Under the pieces are notes generated by a model. The model was not told where the DNA came from. It searched no databases and saw nothing but the letters and a program-made list of their open reading frames with translations. A stretch of 64,000 bases of DNA from Mesoflavibacter zeaxanthinifaciens DSM 18436 (GTDB lineage Bacteria > Bacteroidota > Bacteroidia > Flavobacteriales > Flavobacteriaceae), in contig NZ_AULQ01000002.1 in assembly GCF_000422365.1 (NCBI RefSeq), forward strand, positions 62,001 through 126,000, given 5' to 3'. Position numbers and translations under genes: made by a program. Below are positions 26,993 to 37,074 of the stretch, in pieces (position 1 is the first letter of the stretch; each line of letters opens with the position of its first letter).

Positions 26993-29296
26993 ATGTTTAA
27001 AAAACTAATTGCTATTCTTGTATTGTGCTTGGCTGTATATTTAAGCTTCGATGCACTTCTTCCTAATAAGATTTCAAATTTAGATACACCTTTATCACAA
27101 TTCTCTACAGATAGAGCTTTGGTACATTTAGCAGAAATTTCTAAAGCGCCTCATTACACAGGAAGTAAAGAAAATAAACGTGTTAGACATTATATTATTT
27201 CTGAATTAGAAAAACTGGGTTTAACCACCGAAACACAGGAAGGTTTTACTAACAGTCAATGGAATAACTTTACAAAACCTGTCAATATTTTAGCACGAAT
27301 TAAAGGCGAAAGTAACAGCAAAGCTTTAATGCTGTTAACGCATTATGATAGTAACCCGCATTCGTCCATTGGTGCAAGTGATGCTGGTTCTGGTGTGGTT
27401 ACTATTTTAGAAGGTTTGCGTGCGTATTTAGCTGAAGGAAACACACCTAAAAACGATATTATTGTTTGTATTACAGATGCTGAAGAACTAGGATTAAATG
27501 GTGCCGAATTATTTGTAAATAAACATCCTTGGGCAAAAGATGTTGGTTTAGTTTTAAATTTTGAAGCTAGAGGAAGCGGCGGACCAAGTTATATGCTTAT
27601 TGAAACTAATGGCGGAAATGCTAATTTGATGAAAGAATTTGTAGCTGCAAACCCAGAATATCCAGTAGCCAACAGTTTAGCATATAGTATTTACAAAATG
27701 CTGCCTAACGATACCGATTTAACCGTTTTTAGACGTGATGGTGATATTGAAGGTTTTAATTTTGCTTTTATCGATGATCATTTTGATTACCATACCGCTA
27801 ATGACAATTACCAGCGTTTAGACCGAAATACATTAGAGCATCAAGGCACGTATTTAATGCCTTTATTAAAGCATTTTAGCCAAGCTAATCTAACCAACTT
27901 AAAAAGCACAGAAGATTATATCTATTTTAATGTTCCTTTTTTTAAGACAGTTACTTATCCATTTAGTTGGATTATACCAATGTTAGTTATTGCTTTTGTA
28001 GCTTTTATTGCGTTATTGATTTATGGATTTAAACAACGACAATTAAAAGGTAAAGACATTGGCAAAGGTTTTATTGCCTTTTTATTAAGCCTACTAATTT
28101 CTGGAGTTGTTGGATTTTTTGGATGGAAATTAATTTTAACCATCTATCCAGAATACAACGAGATTTTACATGGTTTTACGTATAATGGTCACACCTACAT
28201 CTGGTTTTTTGTATTTCTAACATTAGCCATTAGTTTTTACGTTTACGGTAAAGTTTATAAGACTAATAATGTAAGTAGCTTACTTATTGCACCACTATTT
28301 TTTTGGTTGCTAATTTGTGCTTTAACAGCTTTTGGTCTAAAAGGTGCTAGCTACTTTATTATACCTGTATATTTTGGGTTAATAGCGCTTTTTGTGTTAA
28401 TAAGACAACAAAAACCTAACCTTATTATGTTGGCATTTTTATGCATACCTGTGTTGTTTATTATGTCCCCATTAATAAAAATGTTTCCTGTTGGATTAGG
28501 GCTAAAAATATTATTTGTTACTGCTATCCTATTGGTTCTAATATTTGGACTTTGTTTACCAGTTTTAGGCTTTTTAAAACATAAAAAAAGATGGAGTTAT
28601 GCCTTTTTTACTTTAGCTATTATTAACTTTTTTGTAGCGCATTTCAACTCGCAATTTACAGAGGATTCACCAAAACCAAATAGTTTAGTTTATGCGTTAG
28701 ATGCGGATAAAAACACTGCAGTTTGGGCAACCTACGATAACATTTTAGATACGTATACCACTAATTTTTTAGGTGAAACTCCTGACAAAGCCAAAGCTTT
28801 TGGTAAAAATACCTTTGGAAGTAAATACGGTACAGGTTTTAGTTATTCTAAATCTGCACCTATAAAAAATATACCTCAACCAAAAATTGAAATTTCTAAC
28901 GACACTATAATTGGTAATTTACGATCATATAACATTTGCATTATTCCACAAAGACATGTTCAACGTATAGAATTGTTTTCTGACACCACAAATGTGTTTA
29001 AAAGTTTTAAAATAAATGGTGTTAAAATTGAAAAGAAAACTGAAAAAGACTCTGCTGTGTTTAGCAATAGGAAAAGTAATAGATTATTCTGTTATTATGT
29101 AACAAATGACGAGCCTTTAGAGTTAGAAATTTCTGTACCAAAAAATCAAGAGACTAGAATAGAACTTTATGAAGCGTCTAATGATTTATTAGAAAATGAA
29201 TTATTTAGTATTCCTAAAAGATCAAAAGATATGATCCCAAAACCTTTTGTGCTTAATGACGCTATTATTGTTAAAAAGACAATTAGCTTAGAATAA
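26993..29296 (+). CDS. M28-family zinc peptidase with multi-spanning membrane domain
   Basis: This 767-residue protein has an N-terminal anchor (~5-22), then an M28 aminopeptidase domain at ~40-300. The zinc set is visible: His117 (THYDS), Asp130 (ASDAGSG), Glu164/Glu165 (TDAEELGL), Glu191 (NFEARGS) and His267 (DYHTANDN). About eight transmembrane helices follow at ~320-560, then a C-terminal soluble domain. The layout resembles eukaryotic ER peptidase Fxna/ERMP1 and its bacterial homologues. The catalytic domain should face the periplasm. The substrate is unknown. Confidence 0.92.
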   Translation: MFKKLIAILVLCLAVYLSFDALLPNKISNLDTPLSQFSTDRALVHLAEISKAPHYTGSKENKRVRHYIISELEKLGLTTETQEGFTNSQWNNFTKPVNILARIKGESNSKALMLLTHYDSNPHSSIGASDAGSGVVTILEGLRAYLAEGNTPKNDIIVCITDAEELGLNGAELFVNKHPWAKDVGLVLNFEARGSGGPSYMLIETNGGNANLMKEFVAANPEYPVANSLAYSIYKMLPNDTDLTVFRRDGDIEGFNFAFIDDHFDYHTANDNYQRLDRNTLEHQGTYLMPLLKHFSQANLTNLKSTEDYIYFNVPFFKTVTYPFSWIIPMLVIAFVAFIALLIYGFKQRQLKGKDIGKGFIAFLLSLLISGVVGFFGWKLILTIYPEYNEILHGFTYNGHTYIWFFVFLTLAISFYVYGKVYKTNNVSSLLIAPLFFWLLICALTAFGLKGASYFIIPVYFGLIALFVLIRQQKPNLIMLAFLCIPVLFIMSPLIKMFPVGLGLKILFVTAILLVLIFGLCLPVLGFLKHKKRWSYAFFTLAIINFFVAHFNSQFTEDSPKPNSLVYALDADKNTAVWATYDNILDTYTTNFLGETPDKAKAFGKNTFGSKYGTGFSYSKSAPIKNIPQPKIEISNDTIIGNLRSYNICIIPQRHVQRIELFSDTTNVFKSFKINGVKIEKKTEKDSAVFSNRKSNRLFCYYVTNDEPLELEISVPKNQETRIELYEASNDLLENELFSIPKRSKDMIPKPFVLNDAIIVKKTISLE

Positions 29297-29344
29297 TTAA
29301 CGCTTATTTCACTTATTTTAAGACCACTAAGCAAAATATTTTTT

Positions 29345-29352
29345 TAGTTTTG
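29345..29352 (+). promoter_or_regulatory. -7 promoter element of the TPR-like gene
   Basis: TAGTTTTG fits the Bacteroidota -7 consensus TAnnTTTG. It lies 22 bp before the start codon at 29375, leaving a leader of about 16 nt. Confidence 0.6.
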
Positions 29353-29374
29353 AGCCACAAAAATTTTTAACAAA

Positions 29375-30082
29375 ATGAAACACATAATTTATTTATCTAT
29401 TTTTTGCTTTAGCCTTAGTCTTACTGCTCAAAATAATGACGCTTTAATAAAGCATTACGAAGCGTATTACCAACAAATGCAAATGCAAGGTGACGTACAA
29501 GGTATTATTAATGCAATGACGCATTTAAACGTTTTAAAACCATCTGAAGCAAGAAAAGATACTTTAGCTTACATCTATCTTCAAAACAATAAATTTTCGC
29601 AAGCTTTAAATACCATTGGAATTGACAATAAAGATTCTGATTCTGATATTGCAATAGAAGTAAAAGCTGTAGCACTAAAAAACTTAGGTGAATTTGAAAG
29701 AGCAATTCCTTTTTACACTAAAATTTACAATAAAACAAAAAATGCTTTAGTGGCTTATGAAATTGCAGAACTTAACCTTAATATTAATAATCTAACACAA
29801 GCTAAAGCCTATATTAATTTAGGAATACCTGGTATAAATGAAAAACAAGGAAAAACCTACTACGAAACGCAACAACCTTACACAGTACCTTTAAAAGCAG
29901 CTTTTACCTATCTAGACGCATTAGTAAAATACAATCAAGATAAAGTAGCAAATATAGATTTAGCTATTAAAAAATTAGATGAAGCTTTAGCTTTAGCACC
30001 TAATTTTAATATGGCTAGTTTAGCTAAAAATGCTTTAACACAACAAAAAACACCAAAAACAGCTACCGAAACTAAAGAGTAG
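29375..30082 (+). CDS. Secreted tetratricopeptide-like protein
   Basis: This 235-residue protein has a signal peptide (CFSLSLTAQ). The remainder is helical with TPR-like pairs, for example LAYIYLQNNKFSQALNTIG, VALKNLGEFERAIPFYTKIY, AYEIAELNLNINNLTQAKAY and AIKKLDEALALAPNFNMASL. A periplasmic scaffold role is likely, but the partner is unknown. It is transcribed alone: a TAnnTTTG element lies upstream and a terminator follows. Confidence 0.85.
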   Translation: MKHIIYLSIFCFSLSLTAQNNDALIKHYEAYYQQMQMQGDVQGIINAMTHLNVLKPSEARKDTLAYIYLQNNKFSQALNTIGIDNKDSDSDIAIEVKAVALKNLGEFERAIPFYTKIYNKTKNALVAYEIAELNLNINNLTQAKAYINLGIPGINEKQGKTYYETQQPYTVPLKAAFTYLDALVKYNQDKVANIDLAIKKLDEALALAPNFNMASLAKNALTQQKTPKTATETKE

Positions 30083-30100
30083 TTTTAAGTTGAAATTATA

Positions 30101-30132
30101 AAAAAAGCCTTCAGGTAACTGAAGGCTTTTTT
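30101..30132. terminator. Bidirectional terminator between TPR gene and M13 peptidase gene
   Basis: GCCTTCAG (30107-30114) pairs with CTGAAGGC (30119-30126) around a GTAA loop. Six A residues precede it and six T residues follow, so it works for both converging genes. Confidence 0.93.
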
Positions 30133-30151
30133 ATTTATAAATCTTTATCGA

Positions 30152-32257
30152 TTACCAAATTCTAACTCGGTCTTCTGGAGCAATGTACATTTTATCTCCT
30201 TCTTTAATATCAAAAGCTTTGTAAAAAGCATCTACATTAAGTAAAGGTTGTACAGCTCTTGTCATTCCTGGTGAGTGTGGATCTGTTTTAATTCTTGTTT
30301 TTAAAGCATCGTCACGCATTTTTGTACGCCATACTGTTGCCCAACTCATAAAGAAACGTTGTTCTGGTGTAAATCCATCAATAGTTTCTTCTGGTCTACC
30401 GTTTTGCTCATAGCTTAATTGTAAAGCATCGTAAGCCGCTAAAACACCTCCTAAATCTCCAATGTTTTCACCTAAAGTAAACTTACCGTTGATTTTTGTT
30501 TCTGGTAACACTTCAATTTCAGAATATTGATTTGCAAGGTCTTCACCTAAAGCTTCAAATTGTTTTAAATCTTCGTCTGTCCACCAATTGTTAAGGTTTC
30601 CATCTTTATCGTAACGCGCACCAGAATCGTCAAAACTATGAGAGATTTCATGACCAATTACTGCACCTATTCCACCGTAATTTACAGCATCATCTGCATT
30701 AAAATTATAGAAAGGTGGTTGTAAAATAGCTGCTGGAAAAACAATCTCGTTATAAGATGGATTGAAATATGCATTTACAATTTGAGGTGCCATGTACCAC
30801 TCTGACTTATCAACTGGTTTGTCTAATTTATTGATGTCTTCATTAAAGTTCCAAACTCTAGCGTTTAAAGAGTTTTGTAAGTAAGATCCGCCTTCTTCTA
30901 CACTTTTAACTTCTAAATCAGAATAATCTTTCCATTTGTCTGGATACGCAATTTTAACTTTAGTCGCTTTTAGTTTTTCGATAGCTTTTTGTTTTGTTTC
31001 TGGACTCATCCAGTCAAGCTTTTCTATACGTTTTTCAAAAGCAAGAATTACGTTTTTAATCATTTTCTCTGCTTTTTCTTTAGCTTCTGGCGGAAACTTT
31101 TTATCTACATATAATTTACCTAAAGCTTCTCCTAAAGTTCCGTTTAAAGCTGCTAAAGCACGCTCTTCTCTTGGTCTCTGTGCTTTTGCACCGTTAAGTT
31201 CTTTTCCATAAAACTCCCAATTAGCAGTTTCAATATCTGTACTTAAATAGCCTGCAGCACTTCTAAATGTGTTCCATTTTAAGTAGGCTTTCCAGTTATC
31301 TACATTATTATCTGCTAATACTTCGTGTAATCTTTTAAAATAACCTAAATCACCAACAATTACGGTATCTAAATCTTTTAAGCCTACACCAGCAAAGAAT
31401 TTTTTCCAGTCTACTTCTGGAACCATTTCTTGTACTTGCTCTATAGATCTTGGATTGTAACGTTTACGAGCATCACGTCTATCTACTTTATCCATTTTAG
31501 CTTCTTCAAGACGCGTCTCAAAAGCTAAAATTTGTTCTGCTTGTTCTTTTGCTTCTTCTTCTGAGTCTCCTAAAAACTGTAACATTCTAGTAATGTGTGC
31601 TACATACTTTTCTCTTTTTTCTTTAGAATCTGCATCATCTTTTACATAATAATCTCTGTCTGGTAAACCTGTACTACCACCACCTAAATAAGCTACATTA
31701 CGGTCACTATCTTTAGGATCTGCACCTACACCTACACCATATAAACCACCGCCGCCAGCTGGCTCCATCTTTATCATATAGTTTTGTAAGTCTTCAATGT
31801 TATTTATTGCTTCTACTTTAGCTAAATATGGTTTTACTGGCTCTAAACCTGCTTTATTACGACCTACAGTATCCATAATAGTTTGGTAGTAAAACACTGC
31901 CTTTTCTTGATCTGAACCTGGTACAACTTGGATACCTTTTAAGTCCTTATCATTAGACATAGCTTCTTTTAAGATTGCTAAAGCGTCTTCGTCTGTTTTT
32001 TTTCTTAACTCGTTAAAACTACCCCATACTGTTCTATCTGCAGGAATTTCGTTAGTGTCTAACCACTTTCCGTTTACGAATCTAAAAAAGTCTTCGCTAG
32101 GCTTTACAGAAGTATCCATATACTCTGTATTTATACCAGGCAAAACTTCTACTTGAGCTGTTTCCATCTCTTCAGCTTTTTTTTCTTCTTTACAACCAAG
32201 AAGAAAAACACCGCCTAAAGCACTCAATAATGCTAAATTTTTAAAGTTGAATTTCAT
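30152..32257 (-). CDS. pepO: M13-family metallopeptidase (neprilysin/PepO-like) lipoprotein
   Basis: This 701-residue lipoprotein (lipobox LLGC) has the full M13 architecture. The N-terminal domain begins with MDTSVKPSEDFFRFVNGKWL. The gluzincin domain has HEISH (His536-His540) and the third ligand region ENIGDLGG. Also conserved are NAYFNPSYNEIVFPAAIL before the active site and RVQ/N-type C-terminal segments. It should cut short peptides at hydrophobic residues in the periplasm or at the surface. Length is normal for the family. Confidence 0.96.
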   Translation of the reverse strand: MKFNFKNLALLSALGGVFLLGCKEEKKAEEMETAQVEVLPGINTEYMDTSVKPSEDFFRFVNGKWLDTNEIPADRTVWGSFNELRKKTDEDALAILKEAMSNDKDLKGIQVVPGSDQEKAVFYYQTIMDTVGRNKAGLEPVKPYLAKVEAINNIEDLQNYMIKMEPAGGGGLYGVGVGADPKDSDRNVAYLGGGSTGLPDRDYYVKDDADSKEKREKYVAHITRMLQFLGDSEEEAKEQAEQILAFETRLEEAKMDKVDRRDARKRYNPRSIEQVQEMVPEVDWKKFFAGVGLKDLDTVIVGDLGYFKRLHEVLADNNVDNWKAYLKWNTFRSAAGYLSTDIETANWEFYGKELNGAKAQRPREERALAALNGTLGEALGKLYVDKKFPPEAKEKAEKMIKNVILAFEKRIEKLDWMSPETKQKAIEKLKATKVKIAYPDKWKDYSDLEVKSVEEGGSYLQNSLNARVWNFNEDINKLDKPVDKSEWYMAPQIVNAYFNPSYNEIVFPAAILQPPFYNFNADDAVNYGGIGAVIGHEISHSFDDSGARYDKDGNLNNWWTDEDLKQFEALGEDLANQYSEIEVLPETKINGKFTLGENIGDLGGVLAAYDALQLSYEQNGRPEETIDGFTPEQRFFMSWATVWRTKMRDDALKTRIKTDPHSPGMTRAVQPLLNVDAFYKAFDIKEGDKMYIAPEDRVRIW

Positions 32258-32302
32258 TGTTATAAGTATTGACTATGTTAGTTATTACGCGACTCAAGAT
32301 AT

Positions 32303-32342
32303 AAAAAAAGCGCCTGACATAAGTTTGAAAGGCGCTTTTTTT
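32303..32342 (-). terminator. Terminator downstream of the T9SS Asp-box gene
   Basis: AGCGCCT (32309-32315) pairs with AGGCGCT (32330-32336) around a 14-nt loop, flanked by an A-run and a T-run. On the minus strand it follows the stop of the 1146-residue protein and separates it from the M13 gene. Confidence 0.88.
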
Positions 32343-32358
32343 AAGTTTATATTAACTT

Positions 32359-35300
32359 TTATTTAACGATTAACTTTTTAATTGTTGTTGTTGTTGAAGT
32401 TTTAATACTTAAAACATAAATACCTGAAGAATAATCACTTAAATCTATTTTGTAATTATTGTCTTGAATATTTACGTTTTGTTGATTAAGTATTTCTTTA
32501 CCTGTTATATCTATTACTGATATATTTAATTGCTGAGCGCTATCAGTCTTTAAATTAAATATACCTGTAGAAGGGTTTGGATAAACTTTAAATGTTTCAC
32601 TATTAAAAGTTTCTGTACTTAAAGCTGCACCAGATATAATTGGGTTATCTATAATCACGCCTTCTTCATTAATAATTTGATCTGAATGAAATACAAATCT
32701 GTACATAAAGTTTGTCTCTGTACCAAACGCAGATAAATTATAAGTATAGTGTGTCATAGTTGTATTTACACCAGTCCACTGTCCTCCTGGACAATTATAA
32801 CAAGTTCCGTTTTCTCCTGATGTTAGTCCATTATTATACCAGTTTACATCTGTACTTGATCCAAGCAAACTCCACGTTGTGCCTTGATCTAAAGAGTATT
32901 CTACATATACAATATCCCAATCTTGTTCTAAATCAAAAGCCATATCAAATTCTAACGTTGGTAATGACACTGTTGTTAAGTCAAAACATTCTGATACTAA
33001 ATAACTTTTAGTATTATCTGCATAATTACCTGATAAATTTGTACCATATACATTTGTATTGTTTACAGTGCTATTTAAGGTTGTGCCATTTGCTAAACCT
33101 CTTTGCCAGTATTGATTTGTAGTACCTTCGTCATAAACTAATAATGCTTCTTCAGGTGTTTCAAAAGTATTAACTACAAGTGTTGCTCCAGACGCGTTTG
33201 CTTTTATGTATGAAGTTTCTGAGTTATTATTTTCGGCAAAAGCATCATTATTTATTGTAGATGATACGTTAAATGAATGTGTTCCTTTTGATAATGAAAA
33301 TGAAGGTAAAGTTACCGTTACAGAAGTTTCTGATGCTAATGTACCGGTCCAAGTAAACATATTAGGTGTGCCATCTATATTATAAGTTAAGTCGATAGAT
33401 GTAATCGTATTTTGTCCGTTATTAAAAAGCTCTACTTGTGGTGCTAAATTTGCGTTACATTCAATTGTTTGTCCTATTCCAGAAACCGAAACTAATTTAA
33501 CGTCATCCTGAGGTAACTCATAAGGAATACTTGATTGCCAAATACCTCTTCCATATGTTGCTGCTGTAATGTTATTATCTATTAGATTAATTTCTATATC
33601 TCTTACAGATACGTTTGGTAAATTATTATTAAATAATTCCCACATTAAAGTATCATCATCATACCTGTATACACCTAAGCTAGTTCCTAAAAACAAAGGA
33701 TTTTTAGTATGTAATGCCTGATGTTTAATGCTGTTTTTTGTCACATTTGGTAAACCTGTTGAGATACTTGTAAAATTAATCCCTCCATCTACAGATTTAT
33801 AAACTTGACCTGCAACACCAGATGTTGTAACATAAATAATATTGTTATCTGTATTATTAACTTCTATAGAAGTAATATTTGAAGAAAACGAATAGGTAAA
33901 ATTAAATGTTACACCATTATCTATACTTTTATATAATGAAGAATTAGTACCTACGTAAATATTATTAGGATTAATTTCGTCTATTTCTAAAACATCTATA
34001 TTAGTTCCAAAAGAAGGAGAAACTGCTACCCAACTTCCACCTTGTAATTTGTAAAGGCTATTATAACCTGAAAATAATTCGCCATTAGCACTCATTGTTA
34101 AAGGAGTTATCCAGTTACCACTTTCTCCTGCAGGAGCACTTACATTACCTGTTAGTGAAGCACCTGCGTTTGTAGAATAATACAATCCTCCTCCATTTTG
34201 TGTAAAACCATAATATAAGTTAGAATTATTAGGGTCTATTGCAGTATCCATACCATCTGCACCATAATAGTTTTGCCATTGTCCATTAGAAAAAGCGTGT
34301 CCACCATTATCTTGCAAACCTCCAACCATCTTACTTGAAGATTGTTTTGATACAGATATACGGTAAAACTGACTTATTTGCATACCTGCAGTAAGGTCTG
34401 TAAAACTAGTACCACCGTTACTTGATTTATAAAAACCTCCATCTGTTCCTGCAAACAATTCTCCGTCAAAAAATCTTAGAAAATGAATATCTGCATGCGT
34501 ATAAGAACTAGAAAAAGGAGAACTCCAATTATTTATTTTTGTAAAAGTTGCTCCACTATCTGTAGTTTTCCAGATATTAAGTACTCCAGTATACACTTCG
34601 TTTTCATTAGTATCTGATACAGTCATTGCCATATCATACCATGCTTGTGGAGATTCAAATATATCTCCGACAGTAAGAGATGAAGCTACGTTTGTGAAAG
34701 AATTAGCAGAATCTGATGATTTATATAACCCTAAAAAGTTATACGAATTATCTGCTGCTAACGCATAGACAACATTAGGATTAGCAGGCGTTACATCTAT
34801 TACATATCTAGAAACGCCGTTATTAGGTAAGCCACTTGAAACTAAACTAAAGCTTTCTCCGCCATTAGTTGATTTATAAATTCTGCTACTAGAAGCTGCA
34901 TAAATAATGTCTGGGTTTGTTGGATGTATTTTTATGTCTTTAATATTTAATCCAGCTGTACCATTACTTCCTCCTAAAGAGTTTTGATTAGACCAAGTCA
35001 CACCAGCATCTGTAGTTTTAAAAACACCACTATTAGTTGCTACCCATAAGATATTAGAGTTAGATGGGTGCATGTATATGTCATTCATAGAGCTTGGTGA
35101 GTTAGCAGGATTTAAACCTGTAGTATTCCATGTTTGACCACCATCTGTAGACTTCATAACACCAACACTGTAAGAATCTCCTGCATCATCATCTCCTGTT
35201 GCTATGTAAATAATATTAGAATTATTGACATCTACCGCAATTCCTGAAACACCTATTTGAGGTAAATTATCGGTTGTTGTATTCCATGTTAAACCAGCAT

Positions 35301-35799
35301 CTGTAGATTTCCATATACCTCCAGCAGGTGCTCCTACATAAAATATTGATGGATTATTTGGATCTTTAACGATAACATTAACTCGTCCTTGACCAGAAGA
35401 CCAAGAACCTGTATTGGTGTGTGTAAATGGGCCTATTGGCATCCAATTACTTTCATCTATTAGTACATTACTACTACGTAAGTTTTGAGACTGATTTAGT
35501 ACTAATTGATAGGTATCCCATAATTCTTCCGAAGTAGGTAAAGTCCCGTCTTCTTTTACAAAGTTAGACCAATACGCTTCCCATCTTTTAAATGGTTTAT
35601 ATCCACTGCCCTTTTGATTTTTATCGTGTGTTAACCAATAATTATTGAAAGCATCTACAATTTGTTGAAATTTTAAAGGATTGTCACTTGACCTGTTGGA
35701 TGTATTTAACATTTTCATCCAAGGAGCGCTTTCGTTAAATTGTGCTTGGATAGAAACTGAAAGTAATAATGTAAATACAAAAAGTAATACTCTTTTCAT
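32359..35799 (-). CDS. T9SS-exported Asp-box (BNR/VPS10-like) beta-propeller protein
   Basis: This 1146-residue protein has a signal peptide (LLLSVSIQAQ) and a type IX secretion tail (FKVYPNPSTGIFNLK ... YSSGIYVLSIKT, last ~80 residues), so it is secreted or displayed at the surface. Between ~125 and ~760 there are at least eight Asp-box motifs, such as KSTDAGLTWN, KSTDGGQTWN, KTTDAGVTWS, KSTNGGESFS, KTTDSGATFT, KSSNGGTSFT, KSIDNGVTFN and KSVDGGINFT. They fit one or two sortilin/xyloglucanase-like propellers. A CARDB-like domain (~780-880) and a jelly-roll-like domain (~895-1060) follow. Neither sialidase nor glycanase catalytic residues were recognised. Confidence 0.92.
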   Translation of the reverse strand: MKRVLLFVFTLLLSVSIQAQFNESAPWMKMLNTSNRSSDNPLKFQQIVDAFNNYWLTHDKNQKGSGYKPFKRWEAYWSNFVKEDGTLPTSEELWDTYQLVLNQSQNLRSSNVLIDESNWMPIGPFTHTNTGSWSSGQGRVNVIVKDPNNPSIFYVGAPAGGIWKSTDAGLTWNTTTDNLPQIGVSGIAVDVNNSNIIYIATGDDDAGDSYSVGVMKSTDGGQTWNTTGLNPANSPSSMNDIYMHPSNSNILWVATNSGVFKTTDAGVTWSNQNSLGGSNGTAGLNIKDIKIHPTNPDIIYAASSSRIYKSTNGGESFSLVSSGLPNNGVSRYVIDVTPANPNVVYALAADNSYNFLGLYKSSDSANSFTNVASSLTVGDIFESPQAWYDMAMTVSDTNENEVYTGVLNIWKTTDSGATFTKINNWSSPFSSSYTHADIHFLRFFDGELFAGTDGGFYKSSNGGTSFTDLTAGMQISQFYRISVSKQSSSKMVGGLQDNGGHAFSNGQWQNYYGADGMDTAIDPNNSNLYYGFTQNGGGLYYSTNAGASLTGNVSAPAGESGNWITPLTMSANGELFSGYNSLYKLQGGSWVAVSPSFGTNIDVLEIDEINPNNIYVGTNSSLYKSIDNGVTFNFTYSFSSNITSIEVNNTDNNIIYVTTSGVAGQVYKSVDGGINFTSISTGLPNVTKNSIKHQALHTKNPLFLGTSLGVYRYDDDTLMWELFNNNLPNVSVRDIEINLIDNNITAATYGRGIWQSSIPYELPQDDVKLVSVSGIGQTIECNANLAPQVELFNNGQNTITSIDLTYNIDGTPNMFTWTGTLASETSVTVTLPSFSLSKGTHSFNVSSTINNDAFAENNNSETSYIKANASGATLVVNTFETPEEALLVYDEGTTNQYWQRGLANGTTLNSTVNNTNVYGTNLSGNYADNTKSYLVSECFDLTTVSLPTLEFDMAFDLEQDWDIVYVEYSLDQGTTWSLLGSSTDVNWYNNGLTSGENGTCYNCPGGQWTGVNTTMTHYTYNLSAFGTETNFMYRFVFHSDQIINEEGVIIDNPIISGAALSTETFNSETFKVYPNPSTGIFNLKTDSAQQLNISVIDITGKEILNQQNVNIQDNNYKIDLSDYSSGIYVLSIKTSTTTTIKKLIVK

Positions 35800-35816
35800 T
35801 TAACTTATTTTTAAAA

Positions 35817-35824
35817 CAAAAATA
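35817..35824 (-). promoter_or_regulatory. -7 promoter element of the Asp-box gene
   Basis: The minus strand reads TATTTTTG here, matching TAnnTTTG, 17 bp upstream of the start codon. Confidence 0.55.
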
Positions 35825-35889
35825 TAAGATTTTATTTAAAAACCTGACAAACAGATAAAAAAATAAGCTAAAATCCAAAAAACGATTTT

Positions 35890-36396
35890 TTATTCGGTTT
35901 TTAGTTTAAGCTTTTGCTTTAACAAACTATCTGTGTCTTTTTTGATATTTACGACATTTTTAACTTTTGGGTTTGGAATTGTAATAGATAAAACATAATG
36001 CTTTATTTTCCATCCATTTTCAGTTAATACAACAACACCAGATCCTCTGCATAGTCCCATTTGCGTATCTAAAATTTCGTCAAACCAAGCTAGATTTTTG
36101 TTACTATCTAAATAAATGTTACGTTCTAAAGAAGTAAAACTCCAAGCCTTTCCTTTATCAAAATAAGGTTTAGAAAACTCTTTAAATTCTTCTAAATGCC
36201 AATTTTCAGTAGCGTCTGTACCAATAAATACAGCATCTTCTGTCATTAATTTAAAATAAGAATCAAAGTCTGCATTTGCAGCTGCTTCATGCCAAGCATC
36301 TATTGTTTTATAAATTGATTTTTTTATTTTAGTATCGTTTTGGCTTAGTAATGTGCATGACATTAACATCAAAAATATTAGAGCATAATTTTTCAT
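35890..36396 (-). CDS. NTF2-like/SnoaL-fold secreted protein
   Basis: This 168-residue protein has a signal peptide (LMSCTLLSQ). Its NTF2-like fold pattern is AIDAWHEAAANADFDSYFKL-like (TIDAWHEAAANADFDSYF), then MTEDAVFIGTDATENW, WFDEILDTQMGLCRGSGVVV and NGWKIKHYVLSITIP. Such proteins bind small ligands or act as isomerase-like enzymes, and the specific role is unknown. It lies 2 bp after the lipoprotein gene upstream of it on the same strand, so the two form an operon. Confidence 0.82.
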   Translation of the reverse strand: MKNYALIFLMLMSCTLLSQNDTKIKKSIYKTIDAWHEAAANADFDSYFKLMTEDAVFIGTDATENWHLEEFKEFSKPYFDKGKAWSFTSLERNIYLDSNKNLAWFDEILDTQMGLCRGSGVVVLTENGWKIKHYVLSITIPNPKVKNVVNIKKDTDSLLKQKLKLKTE

Positions 36397-36398
36397 AA

Positions 36399-36920
36399 CT
36401 AATAAGGTCTTTCTATATTTTGACTATCTTTTTCTAGCTTTTTATTAATCTGTAAGTTAAGGTTAGAAAAAGCAACAAAAACTTCTTTTGTTGCAAAAAG
36501 AATATCCTTTTTATCTATAAAATCAAGGCTATTTACATCTTTTAGATTTAACAATTTTGTTTTAAAAGCTAAAACTCTTGCTTCTATAGACTGTGTTTTA
36601 ATACTTGGTGGAATAGTCTGTTCTAAATCTTTTATGGCTGTTGAAAAAACTTCAATATCTGTATTAAAAAAAGAATAATCTGCTAGCTTTAAACTTTGAA
36701 CAGCATCCGATAAAGTTTGATAAGCTTGCCATGTAGGCATAATTGAATTTGTTTTGGCGTCCAACCCAATATCTACATAATTTATTTTATTAATATCTTC
36801 TTTTTTTATATTTAAAGAGTCAGATTGTTGACTTTGTTCTGCGACTAAAGATTGATCTGTTTTATCTTTACAACTAAAAGATAAAGCACACAAAAGCAAG
36901 ATGATAAATAGATGTTTCAT
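36399..36920 (-). CDS. Lipoprotein of unknown function
   Basis: This 173-residue lipoprotein (lipobox SFSC) has a mainly helical mature region. No family was recognised. It contains a helix-rich stretch with IPPSIKTQSIEARVLAFKTK, then FATKEVFVAFSNLNLQINKK near the C-terminus. The repeating helices resemble a four-helix bundle. A clear TAnnTTTG -7 element lies upstream, and the NTF2-like gene is downstream in the same transcript. Confidence 0.72.
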   Translation of the reverse strand: MKHLFIILLLCALSFSCKDKTDQSLVAEQSQQSDSLNIKKEDINKINYVDIGLDAKTNSIMPTWQAYQTLSDAVQSLKLADYSFFNTDIEVFSTAIKDLEQTIPPSIKTQSIEARVLAFKTKLLNLKDVNSLDFIDKKDILFATKEVFVAFSNLNLQINKKLEKDSQNIERPY

Positions 36921-36941
36921 AACTTAAAATATATCTTAAAA

Positions 36942-36949
36942 CAAATATA
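36942..36949 (-). promoter_or_regulatory. -7 promoter element of the lipoprotein/NTF2-like operon
   Basis: The minus strand reads TATATTTG, a full match to TAnnTTTG, 21 bp upstream of the start codon. Confidence 0.6.
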
Positions 36950-37014
36950 TAAGATACTAGTTTTAAACCTTAATTTTTAACTAATCTTTTATTCTAACTT
37001 TTAGCATTTATTTA

Positions 37015-37046
37015 TTGAAATATCTTTAAAATTGTTCTTACTTTTG
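37015..37046 (+). promoter_or_regulatory. Promoter of the threonine dehydrogenase gene
   Basis: TTG at 37015-37017 and TACTTTTG at 37039-37046 are separated by 21 bp and match the flavobacterial -33/-7 pattern. The start codon is 28 bp downstream of the -7 element. Confidence 0.6.
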
Positions 37047-37074
37047 AGCTGAAATTTGCATAATCCTTTAATAA

